Below, piece after piece: positions 52,800-62,480 of a stretch of 64,000 nucleotides of DNA. The stretch is taken from assembly GCF_019977655.1 (NCBI RefSeq), contig NZ_AP024849.1, positions 1,521,001-1,585,000 on the forward strand, written 5' to 3'. A program made the position numbers and the translations under genes. The DNA comes from Clostridium gelidum (lineage in GTDB: Bacteria; Bacillota; Clostridia; Clostridiales; Clostridiaceae). The notes beneath the pieces were generated by a model. The model did no database searches. It worked only from the letters and a program-made list of their open reading frames with translations, and had not been told where the DNA came from. Position 1 is the stretch's first letter; each line of letters starts with the position of its first letter.

Positions 52800-52937
52800 A
52801 TGAAACATATAAAAACTATTAATAAACCAAATATCAAAAATAGCGTATGCAAACCAGGATGTAAGGAATGTGCAAACTCATGTCAATCAGCTTGTAAGAC
52901 ATCTTGTACAGTTGCAAACTTAGAATGTGAAAACTAA
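52800..52937 (+). CDS. scfA: SCIFF ranthipeptide precursor
   Basis: This is the 45-residue precursor of the near-universal clostridial SCIFF peptide: MKHIKTINKPNIKN followed by seven Cys (17, 21, 24, 28, 32, 36 and 43) in the conserved frame CQSACKTSCT. In studied homologues the radical SAM partner forms a thioether from Cys32 to Thr37; both residues are present here. The mature form and role are not fully known, though signalling has been proposed. The ribosome binding site GGAGGAG lies about 10 bases upstream. The maturase gene follows after a small hairpin. Confidence 0.95.
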   Translation: MKHIKTINKPNIKNSVCKPGCKECANSCQSACKTSCTVANLECEN

Positions 52938-52943
52938 TTATTC

Positions 52944-52969
52944 AAGCAGTAACTATTAAGTTACTGCTT
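52944..52969 (+). terminator. hairpin between scfA and scfB
   Basis: AAGCAGTAAC pairs perfectly with GTTACTGCTT around a 6-base loop. It probably sets a high ratio of precursor to maturase by partial termination or by protecting the scfA mRNA end. Confidence 0.7.
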
Positions 52970-53004
52970 ACTTTATATTTGCATATATTTAGGAGGAATT
53001 TAAA

Positions 53005-54366
53005 TTGTCTTTAATACATAAATTTAAGCAAGGTGAAAACTATTTTGTTTTAGATGTAAATACTGGAGCAGTTCACGTCGTGGATGAACTAGTCTATGAT
53101 ATATTAGGTGAGGATAAATTAAAGAATAAGAAAGAAGTTCTAGAAGAACTTAAGGATAAATATAATTTAGAAGAACTTTCAGAAGCTTATGATGAAATTC
53201 AACAATTAGCAGAAGAAGGTATTCTTTACTCAGAAGATCAATATGAAGAAATAGCACATAGTTCAATGGATGATAGAGATTACATAAAGGCTATTTGCTT
53301 AAATGTAATTCATGGATGCAATTTAAGATGTAAATATTGTTTTGCAGATGAAGGTGAATATCATGGACATGGTGGGGTAATGAACCTAGAAACCGCTAAA
53401 AAAGCAATTGATTATGTTATTAAAAGAAGTGGTCCAAGAAAGAATATAGAAATTGATTTATTTGGTGGAGAGCCAACTTTAATGATGGATACTATAAAAG
53501 AAATAGTACAATATGCAAGAGATAATGAAGAAAAGTGGAAGAAGAATATAAGATTTACTATGACTACTAATGCTACTCTTTTAACTCCAGACATGATGGA
53601 TTATATGGATAAGGAAATGGGAAATATAATTTTATCATTAGATGGAAGAAAAGAAGTTAATGATAGTGTTAGAATTAAGCCAGATAAGAGTGGTTCTTAT
53701 GATGATATTGTACCTAATATAAAAGAAATGATTAAAAGAAGAGCTAAGGGAAAAACTTATTATGTTAGAGGAACTTTTACAAGAGGAAATATAGATTTTT
53801 ATGAAGATGTAATGGCTATGGTAAATGAAGGCTTTAAAGAATTATCAATAGAACCTGTTGTTTTAGAAAGTGGACATCCTCTTTCTCTTAGAGAAGAAGA
53901 TATTGATACAATTTTTGATAATTATGATAAGTTATATGAAGAAATGGTAAAAAGAAAAAGAGAAGGAAATGAAGAATTTAAATTCTATCATTTTAATATA
54001 GATCTTGACGGCGGACCATGTGTTTATAAGAGAATTTCAGGTTGTGGAGCTGGCTTTGAATATGTAGCAATAACTCCACAAGGAGATGTATATCCATGTC
54101 ATCAATTTGTTGGAAATGAAGAATTTAAATTAGGAAGTATTTATGATGATACTTACGATACAGAACTTGCTAAGAAATTTAAAAAGTCGCACATATACAA
54201 TAAACCTAAGTGCAGAGATTGTTGGGCAAAATTCTATTGTAGTGGTGGATGCCAAGCAAATAATTTTAATTTCAATGGAGATATGAATATTCCTTATGAA
54301 ATTGGATGCAAAATGCAAAAGAAGAGAATTGAATGTGCAATTGCATTAAAATGTGAAGAAAATTAA
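53005..54366 (+). CDS. scfB: radical SAM SCIFF maturase with SPASM domain
   Basis: The first 85 residues form a PqqD-like peptide-recognition region. The radical SAM cluster motif is HGCNLRCKYCF (CxxxCxxC), with the SAM-contacting IDLFGGEPTLM behind it. The SPASM region uses CGAGFEYVAITPQGDVYPC and KCRDCWAKFYCSGGCQ with a final GC. The enzyme forms Cys-Thr thioether crosslinks in ScfA using auxiliary 4Fe-4S clusters. The TTG start at 53005 follows AGGAGGAATTTAAA. Length 453 residues, as usual for the family. Confidence 0.96.
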   Translation: MSLIHKFKQGENYFVLDVNTGAVHVVDELVYDILGEDKLKNKKEVLEELKDKYNLEELSEAYDEIQQLAEEGILYSEDQYEEIAHSSMDDRDYIKAICLNVIHGCNLRCKYCFADEGEYHGHGGVMNLETAKKAIDYVIKRSGPRKNIEIDLFGGEPTLMMDTIKEIVQYARDNEEKWKKNIRFTMTTNATLLTPDMMDYMDKEMGNIILSLDGRKEVNDSVRIKPDKSGSYDDIVPNIKEMIKRRAKGKTYYVRGTFTRGNIDFYEDVMAMVNEGFKELSIEPVVLESGHPLSLREEDIDTIFDNYDKLYEEMVKRKREGNEEFKFYHFNIDLDGGPCVYKRISGCGAGFEYVAITPQGDVYPCHQFVGNEEFKLGSIYDDTYDTELAKKFKKSHIYNKPKCRDCWAKFYCSGGCQANNFNFNGDMNIPYEIGCKMQKKRIECAIALKCEEN

Positions 54367-54390
54367 TACTATATTTATATAGCGTAACTA

Positions 54391-54501
54391 AATAAGTAAC
54401 ATATTGTATTCCGGTTTCTGGAATTTTGATGGATGATTATAAGACTAGAAGTTGTACCATCAAAATTCCAATGAAACACTCCACACAATATGTTACTTAT
54501 T
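54391..54501. repeat. 111-base nested inverted repeat
   Basis: Outer arms of 17 bases (54391-54407 and 54485-54501) and inner arms of 13 bases (54420-54432 and 54457-54469) are perfect. Between them GTTTC/GAAAC can pair. The loop is about 24 bases, and TTTTG follows. It may terminate scfB transcription, but its length is more like a small palindromic mobile element. The remainder of 54367-54754 shows no gene. Confidence 0.75.
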
Positions 54502-54754
54502 TTTGTTGTAGCAAGTAACTTGAATTTTGTTAATCTTTTAGATAAATGAAAAGGTAGTAATTTTGAAAACTTTAAAGTTGTTATATTTTTTAATTTTATT
54601 AAAAATAGGTTATAATATAATAATATGAAACTAAAAAAGCAGATAATATTTGTGATTTTTTAGTTAGCAAATGTATTGATGATTAAAAATGATTTGGTTA
54701 TTTATGCCAGGGATGAATTATTATATAAATTATAGTGTGCAAGGAGAATAGTAA

Positions 54755-55975
54755 TTGGAAGAATATATTTTAGAAAATAAATTAAAATTAATATACAAGC
54801 ATACTGAATCTGAACTCACATCGATTTGTATATCAATAGATGCTGGTGCGGGAGTTGAAAATGAAAAATATGGAATAGCTCATGCAACTGAGCATATGGT
54901 TTATAAAGGAACAAAAAATAGAACAGAGAAAGAAATAAATGAAGAGTTAAGTAATCTTTTTGGCTTTAATAATGCTATGACAAATTTCCCATACGTAATT
55001 TATTATGGAACACTACTAGAGGAAGATTTAAAAAAAGGTGTAGACTTATTAAGTGATATAGTTATTAATCCAAGCTTTAATGAGGTTGGATTTAAAGAAG
55101 AACTGGATGTAATAAAAGAAGAACTTAAAGAGTGGGATGAAGAATTAGAACAGTATTGTGAAGATAAACTTTTTTTAAATTGTTTTGATAATAGAAGAAT
55201 AAAGTATCCCATTATAGGAACAGAGGAAAGTTTAGATAGTATTACTTTGAATGATATAAAAAAGTTTTATTCTGAATATTATTTCCCGGAAAATACTTCT
55301 GTTGTTATAATTTCATCAGCAAAATTTGACCAAGTTAAAGATATAGTAGAAGGATATTTCGATAAATGGAAAAATAGGATTATCTATAATAAATATAAAA
55401 AAGAAATAGAATATGAAGTTCTCAAAGCCTGTACATTTGATAATAAAAGAGATGGCACAAATACATGTAAAATTGAAATAGTATGCCCAATAGATAAGCT
55501 AAATGAGAAAGAAATGAGGGCTCTTAGAATCTTTAATCAATACTTTGGAGAAGGGGTTAATTCAATTCTTTATGATACTTTGAGAACTAATAAGGGACTT
55601 GTTTATGATGTGATCACTAAAATTGCACATGAAAACTATATAAAACTATATAAGATTACTTTTAGTACAGCAAAAGAAAATGTCAATAAAATTATATATT
55701 TAATTAAGGAATGTATAAGGAATTTAGAGTTATTAGAGCAAGCTTTAAATAAAAAGGAAATAGAACAATTAATCAAGAATTTTAAGTTGAAGAGATTATT
55801 TAGAGAAGAGCAGAGTATAATACTAGCAAAAGAATTAGCCACATATGATTGCATGTTTGGAGATTACAAAATATATGTTAATGAAATTGAGGGATTAGAT
55901 TTATTAACTAATGAAATAATATTTAAAGTAGGTATTAGAGTATTGAAAAACTTAACAATACAAATAATTGATTAA
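54755..55975 (+). CDS. M16 family zinc peptidase
   Basis: A 406-residue pitrilysin/processing-peptidase-type protein. The inverted zinc motif HxxEH is at residues 43-47 (HATEH), and the third ligand is probably in the helix EELDVIKEELKEWDEE. The C-terminal half carries the second, inactive M16 domain. The TTG start at 54755 follows AAGGAG. M16 peptidases are sometimes paired with ribosomally made peptides. The scf genes lie 390 bases upstream, so a link is possible but separated by a long inverted repeat. The substrate is unknown. Confidence 0.87.
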   Translation: MEEYILENKLKLIYKHTESELTSICISIDAGAGVENEKYGIAHATEHMVYKGTKNRTEKEINEELSNLFGFNNAMTNFPYVIYYGTLLEEDLKKGVDLLSDIVINPSFNEVGFKEELDVIKEELKEWDEELEQYCEDKLFLNCFDNRRIKYPIIGTEESLDSITLNDIKKFYSEYYFPENTSVVIISSAKFDQVKDIVEGYFDKWKNRIIYNKYKKEIEYEVLKACTFDNKRDGTNTCKIEIVCPIDKLNEKEMRALRIFNQYFGEGVNSILYDTLRTNKGLVYDVITKIAHENYIKLYKITFSTAKENVNKIIYLIKECIRNLELLEQALNKKEIEQLIKNFKLKRLFREEQSIILAKELATYDCMFGDYKIYVNEIEGLDLLTNEIIFKVGIRVLKNLTIQIID

Positions 55976-55993
55976 TATAAATGGAGGTTTAAA

Positions 55994-57016
55994 ATGTATA
56001 GTTTTACAAATGATTATAGCGAAGGAGCACATTCAAGAATATTAAATGCGCTTTTAGAAACAAATTTAGAACAAACAAGTGGGTACAGTACAGATTATCA
56101 CACAGAAAAAGCCATAGAGTTATTAAAAAAGAAAATGGATTGTGAAGATGTAGATATTCATTTATTAGTAGGTGGAACTCAAGTTAATCTTACTGCAATA
56201 TCTGCTTTTTTAAGACCACACCAAGCTGTAATAGGAACTGATACATCTCATGTTAACTGCCATGAAACTGGAGCTATTGAAGCTACTGGACATAAAGTCC
56301 TTACAATGAAAACTGATGATGGAAAGCTTACACCAAGTTTAATTCAAAAGGTTTTAGATGGACATACTGATGAACATATGGTTCAACCCAAATTAGTGTA
56401 TATATCAAACTCTACAGAACTCGGAACGATATATATAAAATCAGAATTAGAAGAATTACATAATTGTTGTATTAAAAATAACTTACTTCTATATTTAGAT
56501 GGTGCTCGTTTAGGTACTGCACTTGTTTGTGAAGAAAATGATTTAACACTAGCTGATATAGCTAAATTAGTAGATGCTTTTTATATTGGTGGGACAAAAA
56601 ATGGAGCTCTTTTTGGAGAGGCCCTTGTCATTTGCAATAATGAATTAAAAGAGGATTTTAGATATTTTATAAAACAAAAAGGTGGTTTGCTTGCTAAAGG
56701 AAGACTACTTGGAGTTCAATTTGAAGAATTATTTAAAGATGATCTATATTTTGATATTGCAAGACATGCTAATAAAATGGCTATTTTGTTAAAGAATGCG
56801 TTAAAAGAAAAAGGATATGAATTTTTAACAGATTCATCTACTAATCAGCAATTTCCTATTTTACCCAATGATATAATTAAGAAATTAAGCGAAAAGTATT
56901 CCTTTAATATTGAAAGGGTAATTGATAATAGTAATACTGCAATTAGATTAGTAACATCTTGGGCAACAAATGAAGCAAATGTCTTAGAATTTATTGAAGA
57001 TTTGAATAGTATTTAG
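55994..57016 (+). CDS. low-specificity L-threonine aldolase (PLP)
   Basis: Cleaves threonine or allo-threonine into glycine and acetaldehyde, or is a related beta-eliminating lyase. The fold-type I signature is complete: DYSEGAHSRIL at the N-terminus, GGTQVNLTAISAFLRPHQAV for cofactor phosphate and ring contacts, YLDGARLGTAL with the Asp, and the PLP lysine in YIGGTKNGALFGEA. Length 340 residues. The start follows ATGGAGG, 18 bases after the peptidase gene, so the two are probably cotranscribed. Confidence 0.9.
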   Translation: MYSFTNDYSEGAHSRILNALLETNLEQTSGYSTDYHTEKAIELLKKKMDCEDVDIHLLVGGTQVNLTAISAFLRPHQAVIGTDTSHVNCHETGAIEATGHKVLTMKTDDGKLTPSLIQKVLDGHTDEHMVQPKLVYISNSTELGTIYIKSELEELHNCCIKNNLLLYLDGARLGTALVCEENDLTLADIAKLVDAFYIGGTKNGALFGEALVICNNELKEDFRYFIKQKGGLLAKGRLLGVQFEELFKDDLYFDIARHANKMAILLKNALKEKGYEFLTDSSTNQQFPILPNDIIKKLSEKYSFNIERVIDNSNTAIRLVTSWATNEANVLEFIEDLNSI

Positions 57017-57019
57017 TTA

Positions 57020-57141
57020 GAATATAGATAACTACAGTGAAAATCGTACTTATGCGTATACCTTCCGAAATTGAATACATATTTATTCCAGCGGACTAAG
57101 AAAATTTCGCTGGAAACTTCTAAATGGGAGGTTGCACCCAT
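57020..57141. repeat. dispersed intergenic repeat R1, copy B
   Basis: Aligned with 35031-35151 at high identity. It starts just after the aldolase stop codon and lacks the right-hand part of copy A; instead a different segment ending in CTCAGGACAAGC follows to about 57178. No ORF is present. Confidence 0.75.
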
Positions 57142-57254
57142 TTCTGCTTGCTCCTGCGACAAGCTCAGGACAAGCAAAAAATAACAAGTCAGTATGCTAG
57201 TCTAGACATTAGATAAAATTTAAATATTATATGTTTTTTTAGGATGGCATAATA

Positions 57255-57464
57255 TTATTCATCAAGTGTAAATTCTAAAATATCGCCAGGTTGACAATTA
57301 AGAACTGTACATATTGAGTTTAAAGTAGAGAATCTAATTGCCTTAACTTTACCAGTTTTTAAATTTGAAAGATTAACTGTTGAAATACCTACTTGTTCAG
57401 CTAAACGATTTAAGGATATTTTTCTATCTGCCATAACCCTATCGAGTCTTAAAATAATAGCCAT
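57255..57464 (-). CDS. small XRE-type transcriptional regulator (YozG-like)
   Basis: The 69-residue Cro/CI-like protein is a single helix-turn-helix (MADRKISLNRLAEQVGISTV then NLSNLKTGKVKAIRF) with the C-terminal NCQPGDILEF typical of YozG-type partners. The ATG at 57464 follows AAGGAG; the longer frame up to 57527 overlaps the upstream gene and lacks a ribosome binding site. It lies 16 bases behind a DUF2975 gene, a widespread pairing in which the membrane protein is probably linked to the regulator. Confidence 0.9.
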   Translation of the reverse strand: MAIILRLDRVMADRKISLNRLAEQVGISTVNLSNLKTGKVKAIRFSTLNSICTVLNCQPGDILEFTLDE

Positions 57465-57480
57465 ATACTTTAATCTCCTT

Positions 57481-58092
57481 CTATAAAGTTTCATCTGAGT
57501 CTTTTTGTAATTCGCATCCGTAAACAAAAATATTAGATATTAGTAATATAAAAGATGCTGCGAAAATCATAGGAAGACTAGAGTTTATTTCTAAAACTAC
57601 ATCTTGGGTAACAATTCTAAGTAAAGAATATGCAACTAAATTAGGAACTATAGAATAAGCTATTAATAGGAGTCCAACTAATTTAATTTTACGAGCATTT
57701 TCATTTATAAATGGTGTATAGTTATTTTCTATATTGTTTAAAATCTTACTTATAAAATAGAAGGTTAAAATAATTAATGATTGATTGACTAAAAAAGTAA
57801 CTTGAGTAATAATAAATGCAAATATTACATTGGAAAATGGTTGATCTAGAGAAGATGTAACTAATGACTTAGAAATACTCCCACCCATCCAAAATGATAA
57901 ATTTGATGAGCGAATAATAAATTCATTTTTAAAAGAAAGTACTTCTAAGGAATTTCCTGATTGAGTAAGTATAAATATAGTATAAACTATACGGCTAAAA
58001 GCAATAAACACAAATATATATAAGAAAAGTTTTACAATATAATTTATGTTGTTGCAATTAGTGCGAATTGAAGTAATTGTTTTATTATTCAT
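57481..58092 (-). CDS. DUF2975 membrane protein
   Basis: The 203-residue protein has four hydrophobic helices (about residues 20-42, 88-110, 135-158 and 172-193) and the DUF2975 features LNNIENNYTPFINENARKIK and the following helix. The function is unknown; it is almost always encoded with a small XRE regulator, as here. The start follows AAGGTGG. The pair may form a membrane-linked sensing switch, but that is inference. Confidence 0.87.
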   Translation of the reverse strand: MNNKTITSIRTNCNNINYIVKLFLYIFVFIAFSRIVYTIFILTQSGNSLEVLSFKNEFIIRSSNLSFWMGGSISKSLVTSSLDQPFSNVIFAFIITQVTFLVNQSLIILTFYFISKILNNIENNYTPFINENARKIKLVGLLLIAYSIVPNLVAYSLLRIVTQDVVLEINSSLPMIFAASFILLISNIFVYGCELQKDSDETL

Positions 58093-58252
58093 TTAAATAG
58101 AACCACCTTTACCAGTTTTATATATGAATAGTAACACTAAATATCAAACTAATCAATAATAATATAATGATAAACGTTAAATTATTATTGAATTATGATA
58201 TAAATAAGAAAAAGTATGTAATTAAATAAGAATTAGTATGAAGAGGTATATT

Positions 58253-59731
58253 ATGAAGAGAAAATTACCATTATTACAAGAACTACTTAAATATCATGAT
58301 GAAAAGAATCTACTTCTTTCTATACCAGGAAATAAATGTGGAATTGGATTTTTAGGGGATGAGTTTGGAGAGAAGTTTGCAAATAGACTAGGCTTTTTAG
58401 ACATAACAGAAGTTGATCCTTTAGACAATTTGCATTGTCCAGAAGGTGTTATAAAAGAAGCACAAGAACTACTAGCTAAAACTTATAAAGCTAAAAAAGC
58501 GTATTTTTTAGTAAATGGGAGTTCATCTGGAAATTTGGCTGCTATATTTTCTGCATTTGATGAGGGCGATGAGGTTTTAGTTGAAAGAAATTGTCACAAG
58601 TCAATTTATAATGGATTGATTTTAAGAAAACTAAAAGTTAAATATATAGAGCCTATAATTGATGATGAAAATGGTGTGTTTCTTCCTCCAGATAAAGAAA
58701 ATATTTATAATGCACTCAGAGCATGTTTGAATCCGAAAGGAATTATATTAACTTATCCTAATTATTTTGGAATAACATATGATATTAAAGACATTATAAT
58801 AGATTTGAAATTAAAAGGACTAAAAGTTATTGTAGATTGTGCTCATGGAGCTCATTTTGGTATAAATAAAAGATTACCTAAATCTGTTGCGAGTTTAGGA
58901 GATTATGTGGTTTTAAGTGCTCATAAAACTTTGCCTGCTTTGACTCAAGGTGCATATCTTTTAGTAAATGAAGAAAATAGTGTATTAGAATTTTATTTAA
59001 AAGCATTCATGACAACATCGCCTTCATATTTAATTATGGCATCTTTAGATTATGCTAGATATTACTTGGATAATTATGGTGGAAATGATTATGAAAAAAT
59101 GATAGATACAGCTGAAATTTGGAAAGAAAAAATAAATAAACTCAAGAAAGTACGCATATTATGTAAGGATGATTTAAATGAACAATACAAGGCAAAAATG
59201 ATAACTGAAACTAAAATTAAATCAAACGAAGAATATGATATTGATTTGAGTAGGTATATATTGATACTTCCCAAAGGATATAGTGGACATAAACTTCTAG
59301 ATTATTTAAGAAATCAAAAGATACAAGCTGAAATGAGTTTTTCAAGAGGCGTGGTTTTAATATTATCTCCATTTAATACAGAAGAAGATTTTAAACGTAT
59401 ATATGAAGCTATTTCGAATCTCAAAATGAATAGCATAAGTGCGCAGATAGAATCGAAATATTTTTCGCATATTCCAGAAAAGAAATTTGAACCATATGAA
59501 GTATTTAAATTAAATGGTGAGTGGTGTGAAGTTGAAAAAAGCGTAGGTCATATTGCAAAGGATGCAATAATACCATATCCACCTGGGATACCTTTAGTTT
59601 GCCAAGGGGAAATTATTTCTGCAAATGCTATAGATATAATAAAAGACTATGTTGATAATAAGAAAAGTATATTGGGAGTTGAAAACAATAAGGTTCTAGT
59701 AATTCAATTTGCGCAGGAAATTGTAAATTAA
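58253..59731 (+). CDS. Orn/Lys/Arg decarboxylase family protein (PLP)
   Basis: A fold-type I enzyme of 492 residues, close to the small YaaO-like class. It has the N-terminal SIPGNKCGIGF (cofactor-domain start), FLVNGSSSGNLAAI for phosphate contact, VDCAHGAHFGIN and the PLP lysine in LSAHKTLPALTQGAYL. The C-terminal domain includes VGHIAKDAIIPYPPGIPLVC. It may decarboxylate arginine, lysine or ornithine to a polyamine precursor; substrate specificity is not visible. The ATG at 58253 follows AAGAGG; the ATG at 58238 lies upstream of that site. Confidence 0.9.
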   Translation: MKRKLPLLQELLKYHDEKNLLLSIPGNKCGIGFLGDEFGEKFANRLGFLDITEVDPLDNLHCPEGVIKEAQELLAKTYKAKKAYFLVNGSSSGNLAAIFSAFDEGDEVLVERNCHKSIYNGLILRKLKVKYIEPIIDDENGVFLPPDKENIYNALRACLNPKGIILTYPNYFGITYDIKDIIIDLKLKGLKVIVDCAHGAHFGINKRLPKSVASLGDYVVLSAHKTLPALTQGAYLLVNEENSVLEFYLKAFMTTSPSYLIMASLDYARYYLDNYGGNDYEKMIDTAEIWKEKINKLKKVRILCKDDLNEQYKAKMITETKIKSNEEYDIDLSRYILILPKGYSGHKLLDYLRNQKIQAEMSFSRGVVLILSPFNTEEDFKRIYEAISNLKMNSISAQIESKYFSHIPEKKFEPYEVFKLNGEWCEVEKSVGHIAKDAIIPYPPGIPLVCQGEIISANAIDIIKDYVDNKKSILGVENNKVLVIQFAQEIVN

Positions 59732-59810
59732 TTGTTAATTGAATCAATGGTATGAATTTGAATATTGTGTTAAAATATAGCTATTTAGAATAAATAGAAT
59801 ATAGGGAGGA

Positions 59811-60125
59811 ATGGACAAGTATATTATGGAAACAAATATTGTTACCAAACAAAAAGATGAAGTCAAGATAAAAAAACCAAAAAACTATAAAGTTGTTATG
59901 TATAATGATGATTATACTACAATGGAATTTGTTATTAATATATTAGTGAACGTGTTTAATAAAAAGCTTGTAGAAGCTGAAAAAATAATGATAGATGTAC
60001 ATAAAAGAGGTAAGGGCGTAGCGGGGATATATAGCTATGATATTGCAATTACAAAGGTTTCAACTGCAATGTCTATGGCAAAGGAAGATGGATTTCCATT
60101 TAAGCTTACAGTGGAGGAGGCGTAG
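59811..60125 (+). CDS. clpS: ATP-dependent Clp protease adaptor ClpS
   Basis: ClpS brings N-degron substrates to ClpAP. The core YKVVMYNDDYTTMEFVINIL and the later MIDVHKRGKGVAGIYSYDIA are the conserved groove elements, including the Asn-Asp pair and His. A flexible N-terminus of about 24 residues precedes it. The start is uncertain: AGGGAGGA directly abuts the ATG at 59811, while the next ATG at 59826 is 15 bases away. It ends 4 bases before clpA, so the operon delivers adaptor and unfoldase together. Confidence 0.93.
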   Translation: MDKYIMETNIVTKQKDEVKIKKPKNYKVVMYNDDYTTMEFVINILVNVFNKKLVEAEKIMIDVHKRGKGVAGIYSYDIAITKVSTAMSMAKEDGFPFKLTVEEA

Positions 60126-60129
60126 AAAA

Positions 60130-62406
60130 ATGAAGATTACTAACGAAGTTAATGTAATACTACTTAAGGCATATGAAGAAGCAAAAGGAAAAAATAGCGA
60201 ATATATTACTCCAGAACATCTTTTATATGCAGCAACGTTTGATGAAAATGTAGAATATGCAATTAAAGAATGTGGTGGTAGTTTAGAAAATTTAAGGTAT
60301 AACTTAAATACATATATAAGAACATATATAAATAAAATTGCTCAAGGAGAGCCTCAAGAAAGTATTGAATTTCAACAAATTATTCTAAATGCTAATGAAC
60401 AAATTAGAAATAGCGGGAAAGAGGCTATTGATGTAGATCATATAATTTCTGCAATTTATAATTTAGAAAATAGTTATGCACGCTATTATTTAGAACAAGA
60501 AGGTGCAACAAGAAGAGAATTATTATATTCTCTATGTCATAGTTTAACAGAAGTCAATCAAAATTCTAACGAAGATGAAATGAAAAATAATTTTGGTGAA
60601 GATATTGAAGGATCCATAGATCAAGAAAGTCAAGAACAAGCTAAGAAGAAAAAAGAAGATGCTTTCCTTAATAAATTCACAACAAATCTTATTGAAAAAG
60701 CTAGGGAAGAAAATAGTGATCCTTTAATAGGAAGAAAAGATATTCTAGATAGAAGTATTCAAATACTTTGCAGAAGAATAAAAAATAATCCTATTCATGT
60801 TGGTGAATCAGGCGTTGGAAAGACAGCTATTACTTTAGGACTTGCAAGACTTATAAGTGAGAATAAGGTGCCAGAAAAACTAAAAGAAAGCTCTATATTT
60901 TCTTTAGATATAGGAGCAGTAATTGCGGGAACTAAATATAGAGGGGATTTTGAGGAAAGAATAAAAAGAATTTTGGATTTGATTGGAAAAAAACATAAAC
61001 CAATAGTTTATATAGATGAGATTCATAGCATAGTTGGTGCTGGATCATTAAATGGCGGAGCTTTGGATGCATCTAATTTATTAAAGCCTTATCTTACAGA
61101 AGGAAAAATAAGATTTATTGGAGCAACTACTTTTGATGAATATAAAAAATTCTTTGAAAAAGATAAAGCACTAAGTAGAAGGTTTCAAACAATAGATGTA
61201 AAAGAACCTTCTATTAAAGAAGCAATAGAAATCCTTAATGGACTCAAGAATAATTATGAAGAATATCATAATGTTAGTTATACAGATGAAGCCATAAGTG
61301 ATGCTGTAATTTTAAGTGATAAGTATATTAATGATAAATTTTTGCCAGATAAAGCTGTAGATATTATAGATGAAGCTGGAGCTTATGCTCGTATGAACAA
61401 TGAGGACTTAGAAGAAAAAATCATAATTGATAGAAAGATTATTGAGGAAATAATTTCAAAGGTATGCAGTATTCCAAAGCAAACTGTCGAAAGCAGTGAG
61501 ATAAGTTCTTTAAAATACTTAGAAGCTAGTTTAAAGGAAAATATTTTTTCTCAAGATAAAGCAATTGAAGAAGTTGTAAGATGTATAAAGATGTCTAGAT
61601 CTGGACTTAACGAGGATGATAAACCAGTAGCGTCTATGCTATTTGTTGGACCCACTGGAGTTGGAAAAACTGAAATTGCAAGATGCCTTTCTAAAAAACT
61701 TGGCATAGAGCTAATTAGATTTGATATGAGTGAATATGCTGAAAAGCATGCAGCTTCAAAACTTATAGGATCACCTCCGGGCTATGTTGGTTATGAAGAG
61801 GGTGGATTACTTACAGATGCTATAAGAAAAACTCCACATTGTGTATTATTGCTAGATGAAATAGAAAAGGCACATGAAGATATTTTAAATGTATTACTTC
61901 AAGTTATGGATTATGCAACACTTACTGACAATAAAGGTAGGAAAGCAGATTTTAGAAATGCAATAATAATAATGACTTCTAATGCAGGGGCAAGAAATAT
62001 AGGCAAAAAGCTTATAGGTTTTGGAGAGCGTCAGGTTAAAGGCGAAGCTATAATGGAGGAGGTAAAGAAATTCTTTACACCTGAATTTAGAAATAGATTG
62101 GATAAAACAATCGTATTTAATGCTATGAATGACACTATGGCAATAAACATTGCTAAAAAGCAATTAAATGACTTTAAAACTAAACTAGCTACTAAGAATA
62201 TTGAAATTGAGTTCAGCGTGGAATGTGCGAGTTTTATTGCAAAAACAGGTATATCAGAAGAATTTGGAGCTAGAGAAATTTCTAGAATTATAGCTTCAAA
62301 AATAAAGCCATTATTAGTTGATGAAATTTTATTTGGGAAATTAAGTGGTGGTGGAAATTGTACTGTTGATTTAATAGATGAAAATTTTCGATTAAAAATT
62401 AATTGA
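60130..62406 (+). CDS. clpA: ClpA ATPase subunit of the Clp protease
   Basis: A 758-residue AAA+ unfoldase with an N-domain (LKAYEEAKGKNSEYITPEHL), then two ATPase modules. D1 has Walker A GESGVGKT and Walker B VYIDEIH. D2 has GPTGVGKTEIARCL, LLDEIEKAH and the sensor-2 region FGAREISRII. The ClpP-docking loop is present (IGFG after KKL). Clostridia more often carry ClpC, so a ClpS-ClpA pair is a useful marker for N-end rule degradation. The ATG at 60130 follows GGAGGAGGCG; the longer frame from 60037 only reads through clpS. Confidence 0.95.
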   Translation: MKITNEVNVILLKAYEEAKGKNSEYITPEHLLYAATFDENVEYAIKECGGSLENLRYNLNTYIRTYINKIAQGEPQESIEFQQIILNANEQIRNSGKEAIDVDHIISAIYNLENSYARYYLEQEGATRRELLYSLCHSLTEVNQNSNEDEMKNNFGEDIEGSIDQESQEQAKKKKEDAFLNKFTTNLIEKAREENSDPLIGRKDILDRSIQILCRRIKNNPIHVGESGVGKTAITLGLARLISENKVPEKLKESSIFSLDIGAVIAGTKYRGDFEERIKRILDLIGKKHKPIVYIDEIHSIVGAGSLNGGALDASNLLKPYLTEGKIRFIGATTFDEYKKFFEKDKALSRRFQTIDVKEPSIKEAIEILNGLKNNYEEYHNVSYTDEAISDAVILSDKYINDKFLPDKAVDIIDEAGAYARMNNEDLEEKIIIDRKIIEEIISKVCSIPKQTVESSEISSLKYLEASLKENIFSQDKAIEEVVRCIKMSRSGLNEDDKPVASMLFVGPTGVGKTEIARCLSKKLGIELIRFDMSEYAEKHAASKLIGSPPGYVGYEEGGLLTDAIRKTPHCVLLLDEIEKAHEDILNVLLQVMDYATLTDNKGRKADFRNAIIIMTSNAGARNIGKKLIGFGERQVKGEAIMEEVKKFFTPEFRNRLDKTIVFNAMNDTMAINIAKKQLNDFKTKLATKNIEIEFSVECASFIAKTGISEEFGAREISRIIASKIKPLLVDEILFGKLSGGGNCTVDLIDENFRLKIN

Positions 62407-62480
62407 ATAAAATTTTTTGATTAAGAAATAATATATAAATGACAGGGAGAAATCTCGAAACTAAAAGAGGAGGTGAACTA

